Below, one piece after another: positions 46,101-53,970 of a stretch of 64,000 bases of DNA. The notes beneath the pieces are model-generated. The model ran no database searches and had not been told where the DNA came from. It was given only the letters and a program-made list of their open reading frames with translations. This DNA comes from an uncultured Candidatus Binatia bacterium. Lineage in GTDB: Bacteria; Desulfobacterota; Binatia; Bin18. Each line of letters opens with the position of its first letter. Positions within the stretch are counted from its first letter, which is position 1. Where the stretch lies: positions 992,501 to 1,056,500 of the forward strand of contig OY282457.1 of the NCBI GenBank assembly GCA_958296235.1, given 5' to 3'. The translations under genes were made by a program, and so were the position numbers.

Positions 46101-46278
46101 TGTCTTTCCTCCGTGTGTCTCTGCCTCTTTCCCGTGCCGCCACTAAAGACTGTCGCAGAGCAGGAGTCAATAACAGGGCAGCCTGACAGGTGAAAAGGAC
46201 GGACTATCTCTGAGCGAAACGCTTCGCTAAGGAAAAAAACGGGAATCACATGCGCTCGCACACAAAGGGGGAAATCGC

Positions 46279-46650
46279 GTGCAATATCTTCTGATTGGAC
46301 TGGGAGGCTTCTTCGGGGCAAACGCACGCTTTCTGGTTTCGAGCTGGGCGGCGCGGCTTCTGGGCGTCAGCTTTCCGTACGGGACGTTTATCGCCAATAT
46401 CAGCGGGAGTTTTCTCCTGGGCGTGACTATCGCCATCCTGCATGACCGCGGTCTCCTGGCATCCCCACAGCGACACTTTTTTGTCGTTGGATTTCTGGGG
46501 GCCTATACCACCTTCTCGACATTCGCGTATGAGTCCATGCAGTTGTTTCAGAACGGCGCTGTTCTTCTCGGCGTGTTGAATATTGTCGGCAGCGTTCTGG
46601 TCGGCCTGCTGGCTGTTGGGTGTGGTTTCTGGCTTGGCAGATTATTGTAA
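46279..46650 (+). CDS. crcB: Fluoride channel CrcB/Fluc
   Basis: 123 residues with four TM segments. GLGGFFGANARFLVSSW, YGTFIANISGSFLLG (the Asn of the pore) and GFLGAYTTFSTFAYES (the Phe/Thr track) are family hallmarks. It exports fluoride as a dual-topology dimer. The upstream leader has a perfect hairpin AGCGAA-acgc-TTCGCT (46213-46228), but I do not recognise the fluoride riboswitch consensus. The start codon is GTG. Confidence 0.93.
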   Translation: MQYLLIGLGGFFGANARFLVSSWAARLLGVSFPYGTFIANISGSFLLGVTIAILHDRGLLASPQRHFFVVGFLGAYTTFSTFAYESMQLFQNGAVLLGVLNIVGSVLVGLLAVGCGFWLGRLL

Positions 46651-46725
46651 ACCCCCGCGGCTTCCATTACCTATGCAGGACACAGACCTGTTCCACAGGT
46701 CATATCCGGGAGAGAAGGAACACCG

Positions 46726-47805
46726 ATGGAACATATCCCGCCAGGCTGGACCGAACCTGAAACCGTGGCTGTTCGTCCGCAAGCCACGCTTGACCTGAAC
46801 GTGGTGGATACCTATGTGCGCGCGCGGCTGCCCAAGGCTGACGGCCCGCTGACAGTTGTGCAATTTGCCGGCGGGCATGCCAATCTGACCTATCTGGTGC
46901 GCTTTGGCGCTCACGAATACGTCCTCCGCCGGCCGCCCGGTGGTCCGCTGGCTGTAGGGGCCTATGACATGGCTCGGGAGTTTCGGGCGCTGTCTGCCCT
47001 GTGGCCGGTTTTTCCACCCGCCTCGCGGCCGTATTTTTTTTGTGACGACACGAGCGTCCTGGGAGCGCCGTTTTTTGTCATGGAGCGTCGAAGCGGCCTG
47101 GTCATCCATAAAGACCTGCCGGCAGAGCAGCTTGGTCGGCCAGACGTGTATGCCCGCCTCAGTGCAGCCATTGTGGATACCTTGGTTGACTTCCACGCGG
47201 TAGACTACCGAGCAGTCGGGCTCGCAACCTTGGGCAAACCCCAGGGGTTTGTCGAACGGCAGGTTCGCAACTGGCGCAAGCGCTGGGAGTCGGCCAAGGT
47301 CGAAGAACTCCCGCTTATGGATGAGCTCGGCCAGTGGTTGGCAGGCCACGTGCCCACCTCGCCCCCTCCGACCCTGCTGCATAATGACTATAAGCTCGAC
47401 AATCTTATGGTCGACCCGACAGACATCACCCGAATTATTGCCCTCTTTGACTGGGACCAATGCACGCTCGGCGACCCGCTCATTGACTTGGGCCTGTTGC
47501 TCAATTACTGGACCCAGCACGATGACCCAGCGGGTCGGCGGGAGATTGCCCAAATGCCCGTTTTACCGGGGTTCTTATCCCGAGACGCCATAGTCCAGCG
47601 CTATGCGCTGCGGAGTGGCCGTGACGTCGGCAATATCAGATTTTATGAAACCTTCGCGCTGTGGAAAACGGCCGTCGTGGGTATGCAGCTCTTTGTGTTG
47701 TATAAGAACGGCCAGCTCAGAGACGAGCGCCTCAGCGATTTTGATCGCCGCGCTCTCATCCTGGCTGAGACCGCGCAGGCGGTCGCTCATCCCGGCCAGC
47801 TTTGA
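46726..47805 (+). CDS. APH-family phosphotransferase (ACAD10-like)
   Basis: 359 residues with an aminoglycoside-phosphotransferase/choline-kinase fold. The nucleotide-binding strand is FAGGHANLTYLVRFG, the catalytic loop LLHNDYKLDNLMVDP (H-x-D-x4-N) and the metal Asp FDWDQCTLGDPLIDLG. This subgroup is often annotated as an acyl-CoA-dehydrogenase-associated phosphotransferase that phosphorylates hydroxyacyl-CoA, so a metabolic role is likelier than drug resistance. AGAAGGA precedes the ATG. Confidence 0.82.
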   Translation: MEHIPPGWTEPETVAVRPQATLDLNVVDTYVRARLPKADGPLTVVQFAGGHANLTYLVRFGAHEYVLRRPPGGPLAVGAYDMAREFRALSALWPVFPPASRPYFFCDDTSVLGAPFFVMERRSGLVIHKDLPAEQLGRPDVYARLSAAIVDTLVDFHAVDYRAVGLATLGKPQGFVERQVRNWRKRWESAKVEELPLMDELGQWLAGHVPTSPPPTLLHNDYKLDNLMVDPTDITRIIALFDWDQCTLGDPLIDLGLLLNYWTQHDDPAGRREIAQMPVLPGFLSRDAIVQRYALRSGRDVGNIRFYETFALWKTAVVGMQLFVLYKNGQLRDERLSDFDRRALILAETAQAVAHPGQL

Positions 47806-47853
47806 TAGTGTGGGCCGGTTTTATTCGTAGACTGTCATTGGTTGCGACCACGC

Positions 47854-48051
47854 ATGAGCAACGCATTGTTTGCACGCTTCGGTTGTCTGCTGATCTGCTG
47901 TCTTGTTTTGAGCCAGTGTACTCCAGCGCGCCGCCTGCCGCCCCCTGCGCCTCAACGAATCAGTGTAACCCCGCCGTCCTCGCCGCCGGCGCCGCCGGTT
48001 TCGGCAGAAGAGTTGCTCAAGCGGTTCAACGCCGCTCTGGACCGGGCGTAA
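47854..48051 (+). CDS. Small proline-rich lipoprotein
   Basis: 65 residues. The signal peptide LLICCLVLSQCTPARR ends at a lipobox Cys, followed by a Pro-rich linker (LPPPAPQRI, PPSSPPAPP) and a short helix (SAEELLKRFNAALDRA). ATG at 47854 chosen. No family recognised; the ribosome-binding site is poor, so the call is tentative. Confidence 0.45.
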   Translation: MSNALFARFGCLLICCLVLSQCTPARRLPPPAPQRISVTPPSSPPAPPVSAEELLKRFNAALDRA

Positions 48052-48104
48052 GCCGGGTGGGGTTACGCCCGGTCCATCAACCCTGCGGCTCAGTACCAGG
48101 GAGG

Positions 48105-48695
48105 TTACTGAGCGGGAGCTTGCGCCGCCTGCCCCGGAGCAGAATCCGCGGGATGCAGCCGGCAGGTCTGCCCAATCTCCAGACCGAGTACATGAATCAA
48201 CCGACCGTAGCCGACGAACGTCACAATCCGCCAGCCCAGTTCCAGGATTTCCGGCTCGGTAAAATGCTCGCGTAATGCGTCAAACAGCGCAGGTGAAGCC
48301 AGGCGGTGATCTCCGGCCAGAACATCCGCAAAGCGGATGGCCGCTTTCTCTCGCGGCGTAAAGAGTTCACTGGTTTGGTACTGGGGCAGCGCTGCAATCA
48401 GTTCTTCCGTCACTCCTTGTTGCCTTGCCAAGGCAAACCGGGCGTGCATTCATAAATTGCAATCGTTGCGCTCGGCCACCTTGAGGCGCGCCAGCTCGGT
48501 CAGCTTCACATCAACATTGCCCCGTTCGCCCGACACCAACGGGAAATAGAAATTGATAAACGACTTGAACACCTCAGGCGCGTGGGCAAACACCTGCACG
48601 AACTCCGACCCGCCGAGTTCCTGGTCGTACTCGCGCATAATTGCCTGGAGTTCAGTGTCAACCTGATCAAAGGGAACCTTGCTCACCCGATCCAT
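48105..48695 (-). CDS. AhpD/carboxymuconolactone decarboxylase-family selenoprotein (TGA = Sec82)
   Basis: One continuous frame of 196 residues if the TGA at 48450-48452 is read as selenocysteine. The N-terminal part (MDRVSKVPF to ERNDCNL) and the C-terminal part (MHARFALARQQ to LEIGQTCRLH) are the two halves of one AhpD-like fold. The TGA falls exactly at the second position of the CxxC redox motif, giving C-N-L-U. A GGAGGAG site precedes the ATG at 48695. A SECIS-like hairpin follows the TGA (see separate entry). Members of the fold are peroxidases or decarboxylases; Cys-to-Sec versions of AhpD-like proteins are known from metagenomic surveys. The alternative is a nonsense mutation or a sequencing error. 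Confidence 0.75.
48419..48438 (-). promoter_or_regulatory. Bacterial SECIS-like hairpin
   Basis: Transcript GUUUGCCUUGGCAAGGCAAC begins 12 nt after the UGA. G pairs with the final C; the next U is bulged, then seven pairs (UUGCCUU with AAGGCAA) close a GGC loop. E. coli fdhF SECIS has the same layout: a bulged U in the upper stem and GG in the apical loop about 20 nt after UGA. Confidence 0.65.
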
Positions 48696-48848
48696 AGGAC
48701 TCCTCCCGCTTTCCAGTCTGTTTCCTCTCTTCTGCGATTTTTCAGAAAAAAGCAAGCGCTGGTTCGTCACGCTGAGGCGTCGCATTGACAGGCCGTTGTG
48801 TTTTCTGAACCATAAGAGCCCAGCTTTTCTGAACCATAAGAGCCCAGC

Positions 48849-49523
48849 ATGCCCGTCTACCAACTGACTGCGGAACTCGTCTTTCCCAACCCTGAATGGG
48901 CCAACCCGGAAGGACTGCTGGCGGTGGGCGGGGACCTGGGTCTCAAGCGTTTATTGCTGGCCTATCAACTCGGCATTTTTCCGTGGTATAGCGACGATTC
49001 CCCAATTCTCTGGTGGAGTCCGCCGCACCGCTGTGTTCTCGACCCGGACGGGTTTCATATCTCCCGCAGCCTGCGCCGGCTGCTCCGGCAGGAGCGCTTT
49101 GCGGTCACATTTGACCGGGCTTTTGAAGAGGTGGTCTACGCCTGCGCGGAAACCCGCCTGCGGAACGGAGAAGGCACCTGGATTACGCCCGATATGCTGA
49201 CCGCTTACTGCGCCCTGCATGAAGCCGGCTTTGCCCACTCGGCTGAAGCCTGGGACGACGGCGAGCTTGTCGGGGGGATTTACGGGGTGAGTTTGGGCCG
49301 CGCATTTTTCGGCGAGTCGATGTTCAAACGCGTGGCCAATGCCTCAAAAGTCGCCTTCTGTCGCTTAACCCAGCAGCTCCACCAATGGCGGTTTCAATTG
49401 ATCGACTGTCAGATCGTCAATCCGCATTTGCAACGGCTCGGAGCGTATGAAATTCCACGCAGCGTTTTTCTGCAGCGCCTCGCCGAGGCCCAGCAATTCC
49501 CGACCCGGCGCGGGAAATGGTGA
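48849..49523 (+). CDS. aat: Leucyl/phenylalanyl-tRNA-protein transferase
   Basis: 224 residues of normal length. FPNPEWANPEGLLAVGGDLG, ILWWSPPHRCVLDPD, GGIYGVSLGRAFFGESMFKR and NASKVAF are the family signatures. It adds Leu or Phe to proteins with N-terminal Arg/Lys, marking them for ClpAP via ClpS. No clp gene is nearby. Divergent from the selenoprotein gene, with about 150 bp between the two starts. Confidence 0.95.
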   Translation: MPVYQLTAELVFPNPEWANPEGLLAVGGDLGLKRLLLAYQLGIFPWYSDDSPILWWSPPHRCVLDPDGFHISRSLRRLLRQERFAVTFDRAFEEVVYACAETRLRNGEGTWITPDMLTAYCALHEAGFAHSAEAWDDGELVGGIYGVSLGRAFFGESMFKRVANASKVAFCRLTQQLHQWRFQLIDCQIVNPHLQRLGAYEIPRSVFLQRLAEAQQFPTRRGKW

Positions 49524-49564
49524 GGGTCATGTCCCACCGGCTACGCCGATGCTTGATCGACACC

Positions 49565-49585
49565 CCGGAACATATTATGTTCCGG
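49565..49585. promoter_or_regulatory. Perfect palindrome, probable operator of the VapBC pair
   Basis: Arms CCGGAACATA and TATGTTCCGG around a single T, 29 nt before the antitoxin ATG. The centre contains TATTAT (49573-49578), a likely -10 with TTGATC upstream (49552-49557, spacer 15). Operator over promoter suits autorepression by the TA complex. Confidence 0.6.
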
Positions 49586-49613
49586 TAACGTTTCCAGCAG
49601 AAGGAATATTGTC

Positions 49614-49928
49614 ATGCAATCGGACCGTGAAGGAGCAAAACAGCGGGTTGTTCGGCACCGCGCAAAGGTAGCCGCTCAGGGGGCGCGACGCGTTGAAGTC
49701 ACTGTCCCCGCCCAGGATGTCGGCATTGTGAGGGCTGTTGCTGGCGCGCTCCGCACGGGCGGCGACGAGGCGCGGCGAGTGCGCGACGCTCTCGCCTCTC
49801 TCACAGTGGTTGAACCCGCGCGAACCGGCGTCGAGCTGCTGGCCTTTCTACAGGCTTCTCCGCTTGTGGGGGAAGACTTGACAATCGAGCGGGACCGAAC
49901 GCCGGGCCGCGTGGTGGATTTTGAATAG
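49614..49928 (+). CDS. Putative antitoxin of PIN toxin
   Basis: 104 residues. The central RRVEVTVPAQDVGIVRAVAG is a short beta strand plus helix of ribbon-helix-helix type; the C-terminal tail (SPLVGEDLTIERDRTPGRVV) resembles toxin-wrapping tails. It overlaps the PIN toxin start by 1 bp and lies just after a strong palindrome. AGAAGGAA precedes the ATG. Family identity is inferred mainly from the pairing. Confidence 0.75.
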   Translation: MQSDREGAKQRVVRHRAKVAAQGARRVEVTVPAQDVGIVRAVAGALRTGGDEARRVRDALASLTVVEPARTGVELLAFLQASPLVGEDLTIERDRTPGRVVDFE

Positions 49929-50353
49929 TGGCGTTTCTGATCGACACGAACGTCATCAGCGAGACCTTCCGTCCGCGCCCCGCTCCTCAGGTGCTCGAAT
50001 GGGTCAGACGCCAGATGGCTGGCGACCTGTTTCTCGCGGCTATGAGCCTTGGGGAGTTGGTGCGCGGTGCCCGTCGTGTGAGGTCCAGGACGCGGCGGGA
50101 GCGCCTCGCCCGCTGGATCAATCACGATCTGGCCACACAGTTTCAGGGCCGTATCCTCCCCTTTGACCGGGAGGCGGCGGTAATCTGGGGGACCATTATG
50201 GGCGAGGGTGACAGGACCGGTCGGCCGAAACCCGTGGCGGACGCGCAGATCGCTGCGGTGGCGTTACGGCACGGCCTCACCCTGGCCACACGCAATATCC
50301 GGGATTTCAAAGACATGGGGGTGACGCTGCTCGATCCGTGGGCGACGGATTGA
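49928..50353 (+). CDS. vapC: PIN-domain toxin, VapC/FitB-like
   Basis: A 141-residue PIN domain starting at GTG. FLIDTNVISETFRPRP (Asp, Glu), AAMSLGELVRGARRVR (Glu), PVADAQIAAVALRHGLTLAT (Asp) and TRNIRDF (Asn/Asp) give the four acidic positions. The RNase toxin is intact and translationally coupled to the upstream antitoxin. It is unrelated in position to the R-M island TA cluster. Confidence 0.9.
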   Translation: MAFLIDTNVISETFRPRPAPQVLEWVRRQMAGDLFLAAMSLGELVRGARRVRSRTRRERLARWINHDLATQFQGRILPFDREAAVIWGTIMGEGDRTGRPKPVADAQIAAVALRHGLTLATRNIRDFKDMGVTLLDPWATD

Positions 50354-50823
50354 TAAGCCTAACCGGCAATTCTCAACCCGACGCGGGAAATGGTGAAACA
50401 TGAGAGCAAATGACGATGCGGTGTAGCCCACCCGTCATTCCTGCGAAAGCAGGAATCCGGGCCCCCTGCCCCTGCCGGCCGCTGGATACCGGATCACGTC
50501 CGGCATGACGGAGGCCCCCGGCACGGCGAGAGCTGCGCCAGTATGGCTGACGACGGGCGTTCTGAACGAAAAATCCCCTCCCTGGACGTGTGATGCAGAT
50601 TACATGGCTCGGCGGCCCCCAGACGGTTCGGCCCTCACTCCACCCCCGCTCCCAGCGGGAGCGGGCCTCTTGTTTTTCCCTCTCCCCTGGAGGGAGAGGG
50701 TGGCCCTGAGCCTGTCGAAGGGCCGGGTGAGGGGGCGGATGGACCATCTGGGGGGCCTGCGACACAATGCGCATCACACGTCCCTGGAGAGATGGCCCAA
50801 AGGGTCGGTGTGGGTTTGCCGCC
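50354..50823. repeat. Intergenic repeat field
   Basis: No gene. From left: an 8-bp hairpin ATTCCTGC-gaaa-GCAGGAAT (about 50436-50455) of the common dispersed type; a segment with CCGGATCACGTCCGGCATGA; the TIR element copy 3; inside it, CCCTCTCCCCTGGAGGGAGA and CCTGAGCCTGTCGAAGGGCC, both of which look like dispersed repeats. The area lies between convergent vapC and dapB. Confidence 0.65.
50586..50781. mobile_element. MITE-like TIR element, copy 3 (different interior)
   Basis: 196 bp bounded by ACGTGTGATGC (50586-50596) and GCATCACACGT (50771-50781), perfect 11-bp inverted repeats. It is flanked on both sides by CCCTGG, a probable target duplication. The ends continue to match copies 1 and 2 for about 20 bp (NNATTACAT-type and CACAAT-type), but the centre differs and contains other dispersed repeats. 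Confidence 0.65.
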
Positions 50824-51627
50824 TTACAACCCCAATACATCTTTCATCGAATACAGCCCGTTGGGCTTATCCGCCAACCACAAGGCGGCCCGGACCGCGC
50901 CACGGGCCAGGCATTCCCGGTTCAAGGCGCGATGAGTCAGTTCCAGGCGTTCGCCAAAACCGGCAAAGTGAACCGTATGCTCGCCTACGGTGTCGCCGCC
51001 GCGTAAGGTCATCATGCCGATTTCTTCGTCTGTCCGCTGACCCGTAATACCCTGACGGCCATACTTCGCGCTGTGGTCGAAATCCTTACCCTGCGCCTCG
51101 GCAATAATCCGGCCCAGAGCGAGCGCGGTTCCGCTGGGCGCGTCGATTTTGAAGCGATGGTGCATTTCCACCACCTCGGGATCAAAGTCTTTACCCACAA
51201 TCCTGGCCACGTCCTCCACGACCTTCATTAAGACATTCACCCCAACACTCATATTCGGGGCAATAAGAACCCGGCTCTGGGGTGCGATACGTTCCGCCTC
51301 GGCCCGCTGCTCAGCCGACAGACCAGTCGTCCCAATGGCAATGCCGGCTCCGCTGGCGACTGCCGTCCGCAGATGGTCCATTGCCGCATCGGCCAGGGTA
51401 AAGTCCAGGGCAACAGTGTCCGGGCCAGCCACCGCGGCGTAATCGCTCGTGACCGGCACGCCGAGTGATCCGATGCCGGCGGTTTCGCCAGCATCCGAGC
51501 CAAGGGCGGGATGGCCGGCCGCTTCGATTGCGCCAGCGAGCTGAGCGTCAGGATGTTCGTGAATGAGACGCACCAGCATTTTTCCCATGCGCCCGGCTGC
51601 GCCGCAGATAACAATATTCGTTCCCAT
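50824..51627 (-). CDS. dapB: 4-hydroxy-tetrahydrodipicolinate reductase
   Basis: 267 residues. The N-terminal NAD(P) motif is IVICGAAGRMGKMLV, the catalytic segment EMHHRFKIDAPSGTALALG (His pair and Lys). The enzyme reduces the DapA product in lysine/meso-DAP synthesis. It is the last gene of the arg-dap operon; an 85-bp gap with a hairpin separates it from dapA. Confidence 0.96.
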   Translation of the reverse strand: MGTNIVICGAAGRMGKMLVRLIHEHPDAQLAGAIEAAGHPALGSDAGETAGIGSLGVPVTSDYAAVAGPDTVALDFTLADAAMDHLRTAVASGAGIAIGTTGLSAEQRAEAERIAPQSRVLIAPNMSVGVNVLMKVVEDVARIVGKDFDPEVVEMHHRFKIDAPSGTALALGRIIAEAQGKDFDHSAKYGRQGITGQRTDEEIGMMTLRGGDTVGEHTVHFAGFGERLELTHRALNRECLARGAVRAALWLADKPNGLYSMKDVLGL

Positions 51628-51660
51628 GTCTCTTCCCCCGCTCTGTCTCGTATAAAGAAA

Positions 51661-51690
51661 GCCCCCTCACCCTGGCCAGAGTGAAGGGGC
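51661..51690. repeat. Hairpin between dapA and dapB
   Basis: GCCCCCTCACCCTGG joined to CCAGAGTGAAGGGGC, a 15-bp inverted repeat with two G-U mismatches and no spacer. It is a diverged member of the GGGAGAGGG repeat family. There is no T-tract, so it is not an obvious terminator but could modulate dapB readthrough. Confidence 0.55.
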
Positions 51691-51712
51691 AAGAACACGC
51701 TATGCAGCGTTG

Positions 51713-52588
51713 CTAAATCAGTTCGTATTTCTTGAGCGTGGCTTTCAGCTTTTCCTTGTTGGCGTCGGTCATGGGGGCCAGTGGCTGGCGCAGCTCGGCT
51801 TCACACATCCCCATCAGCGCCAGCGCGGTCTTGGCCGGAATCGGGTTGGTCTCGATAAACAGGGCGCGGATGAGCGGGACGAGGCGGAGTTGCAGGGCGG
51901 ACGCTTTGTCCCACTCCCTGTTCAGTCCGGCGTTTGCCAGCTCGGCCATAGCCTTGGGCGCAACATTGGCCGCGGTGCTGATAACGCCCGCGCCGCCCAG
52001 CGCCATCATGGAAAACGTCAGCGTGTCTTCGCCCGACAAAATGGCCAGGTTGTCACCACAGGCGAGCCGGATGTCGATCACCTGATCGACTGAGCCGGAG
52101 GCTTCTTTGACGCCAACAATATTCTCGATCCGGGCCAGACGGGCCATGGTCTCGGGCAGGATATTCGAGCCCGTTCGACTCGGGATATTGTAGAAAACGA
52201 TGGGGAAGCCCGCGGCCGCCTCTGCCACCGCTCTGTAATGCTGATAGATGCCTTCTTGCGGCGGTCGATTATAATACGGCGAGATCATAAGCGCGCCATC
52301 CGCCCCCACCTCTTGGGCTTCGCACGTCATACGGATGGCTTCCGCGGTTGCATTCGACCCCGTCCCGGCCAACACGGGCACACGTTTCCTGGCGGCCTCG
52401 ACAACCAGTTTGACCACCTGCGTGTGTTCCTGGTGAGAGAGCGTCGCAGACTCACCCGTTGTCCCACACGGAACGATCCCATGCGTCCCGCTTTTAATAT
52501 GCCATTCAACCAAATCTACCAGCCGTTGTTCATCGACGGCATTGTTCTTGAACGGCGTAACCAGCGCGACCAGTGATCCTGAAAACAT
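51713..52588 (-). CDS. dapA: 4-hydroxy-tetrahydrodipicolinate synthase
   Basis: A 291-residue aldolase-barrel enzyme. GTTGESATLSHQEH holds the substrate Thr-Thr, FYNIPSRTGSN the catalytic Tyr/Arg region and IVGVKEASG the Schiff-base Lys. It condenses pyruvate with aspartate semialdehyde, the first committed lysine/DAP step. It follows dapF by 44 bp in the operon. Confidence 0.96.
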   Translation of the reverse strand: MFSGSLVALVTPFKNNAVDEQRLVDLVEWHIKSGTHGIVPCGTTGESATLSHQEHTQVVKLVVEAARKRVPVLAGTGSNATAEAIRMTCEAQEVGADGALMISPYYNRPPQEGIYQHYRAVAEAAAGFPIVFYNIPSRTGSNILPETMARLARIENIVGVKEASGSVDQVIDIRLACGDNLAILSGEDTLTFSMMALGGAGVISTAANVAPKAMAELANAGLNREWDKASALQLRLVPLIRALFIETNPIPAKTALALMGMCEAELRQPLAPMTDANKEKLKATLKKYELI

Positions 52589-52632
52589 GCTGCCCTCCTG
52601 TTCTCTTTCGCGATGAAAGAAGAATGCCCATA

Positions 52633-53472
52633 CTACTCGACTTCGACGCTTCCTTCAAAGACTTCCTCCGCCGCGCCGGTCATATGGACATGGTTGTCTT
52701 CGGCGCGCCAGTCTATCTCCAGGTCTCCGCCGCGCAGGTGGACAATGACCCGGCGCTCGGATTTCCGGTTGAGGACCGCGGCCACGGCCGCTCCACAGGC
52801 CCCGGTGCCACAGGCCCCGGTTTCCCCGGAGCCGCGCTCCCACACCCGCATATTGAGTTCGGACGGACTGACCACCTGAATAAATTCGGTATTGACCCGG
52901 TTGGGGAAAAAGGCGTGACGCTCAAACTGAGGACCGATTTTTTCCAGCTCGACAGCCTCAACGTCATCGACAAAGGTGACACAGTGCGGATTCCCCATAG
53001 AGACGCAGGTCACGGCGTACGCGTGTCCGTCCACATGCAGCGGCTGATTCACAATTCGGCCTTCTGCGGCAACGGGGATTTGCGGCCCATCCAGGATGGG
53101 CTCGCCCATATCGACCGTCACGCGGGACACGCGGCCGTCTTCAACTTCGAGAAAGAGCGCCTTCAGCCCGGCGTCGGTGTCCACCCGGAGCGAATTGTCG
53201 GTCGCAATCCCGTGGTCGTAGAGATATTTCCCAACGCAACGAATCCCGTTGCCACACATTTCACCGCGACTGCCATCCGCGTTATACATCTCCATACGGG
53301 CATGAGCCGTCTCCGACGGGCAGATCAGAATAAGCCCATCCCCACCAATACCCGTTCGGCGCTGACTCACCTGCCGGGCAACCCTGGCAGGGTCGGGAAG
53401 CTGGATGTCGAACGCATTGACATAAATATAGTCGTTGCTGATACCGTGCATCTTGGTAAACGGAAGTTTCAT
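52633..53472 (-). CDS. dapF: Diaminopimelate epimerase
   Basis: 279 residues with the two active-site cysteines in MYNADGSRGEMCGNGIRCVG and in RGSGETGACGTGACGAAVAA. It converts LL-DAP to meso-DAP without PLP. In many genomes lysA lies just upstream; here an FN3 lipoprotein gene takes that place and no lysA is present. Confidence 0.96.
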   Translation of the reverse strand: MKLPFTKMHGISNDYIYVNAFDIQLPDPARVARQVSQRRTGIGGDGLILICPSETAHARMEMYNADGSRGEMCGNGIRCVGKYLYDHGIATDNSLRVDTDAGLKALFLEVEDGRVSRVTVDMGEPILDGPQIPVAAEGRIVNQPLHVDGHAYAVTCVSMGNPHCVTFVDDVEAVELEKIGPQFERHAFFPNRVNTEFIQVVSPSELNMRVWERGSGETGACGTGACGAAVAAVLNRKSERRVIVHLRGGDLEIDWRAEDNHVHMTGAAEEVFEGSVEVE

Positions 53473-53502
53473 GCCTGCTGCCTTCCACTGGCTGCCTACC
53501 GG

Positions 53503-53970
53503 CTAAGCCCCTCCGGCCGGCTCCGGCCAGACCAGCTCAACCGTATTGGAGACGTTCCCCAAATAGCCGTCCAAGGTGACGGCCAGGACGCGGTAGCGGT
53601 ACAAGGTGCCGGCCGTCAGCGGCTCGTCCGTATAGCTGAACCGCTTCTCTTGTTGAAAGCGATCACGGTCTTCTACCGGAATCAGCGCAAGCCGGGTGAA
53701 GGGCTGCCGGCCGGCCCCATCTCGTTGCGCCCGTAGTACCACAAATCCGCCCAAGTCGTCCATCTGGCTGCCATCCGCGTTGCGTTGGGGACGGCCCCAG
53801 CGCAACGTGACGCCCCGGTCTCCGAGGGTCAAGGCTAAATCACCAATCGCTTCGGGCGCAACGAGCGAGGGAGGACGAATACCTGTTTTATGCCCACAGG
53901 CGGAAACCAGCAGGAGCAACGCGCCAGCCCCAAGCAGACCGGCGAGAGCGTAGTGCCTCAGCACGGTCAT
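53503..53970 (-). CDS. LptM-like lipoprotein with fibronectin type III-like domain
   Basis: 155 residues. The signal peptide LGAGALLLLVSACGHKTGIR + PPSL carries a lipobox Cys followed by the GxK/T-G-x-x-P pattern of the small LptM/YifL lipoproteins that neighbour dapF in many Gram-negatives. Residues 40-150 look like an FN3 domain (GVTLRWGRPQRNADG, LYRYRVLAVTLDGYLGNVSN). The start overlaps the argH stop by 4 bp. Role in envelope assembly is only suggested by LptM resemblance. Confidence 0.72.
   Translation of the reverse strand: MTVLRHYALAGLLGAGALLLLVSACGHKTGIRPPSLVAPEAIGDLALTLGDRGVTLRWGRPQRNADGSQMDDLGGFVVLRAQRDGAGRQPFTRLALIPVEDRDRFQQEKRFSYTDEPLTAGTLYRYRVLAVTLDGYLGNVSNTVELVWPEPAGGA

Noticed and set aside
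46101-46278. Fluoride riboswitch upstream of crcB
   Set aside because: The conserved riboswitch sequence and pseudoknot were not recognised; only a simple 6-bp hairpin is present.
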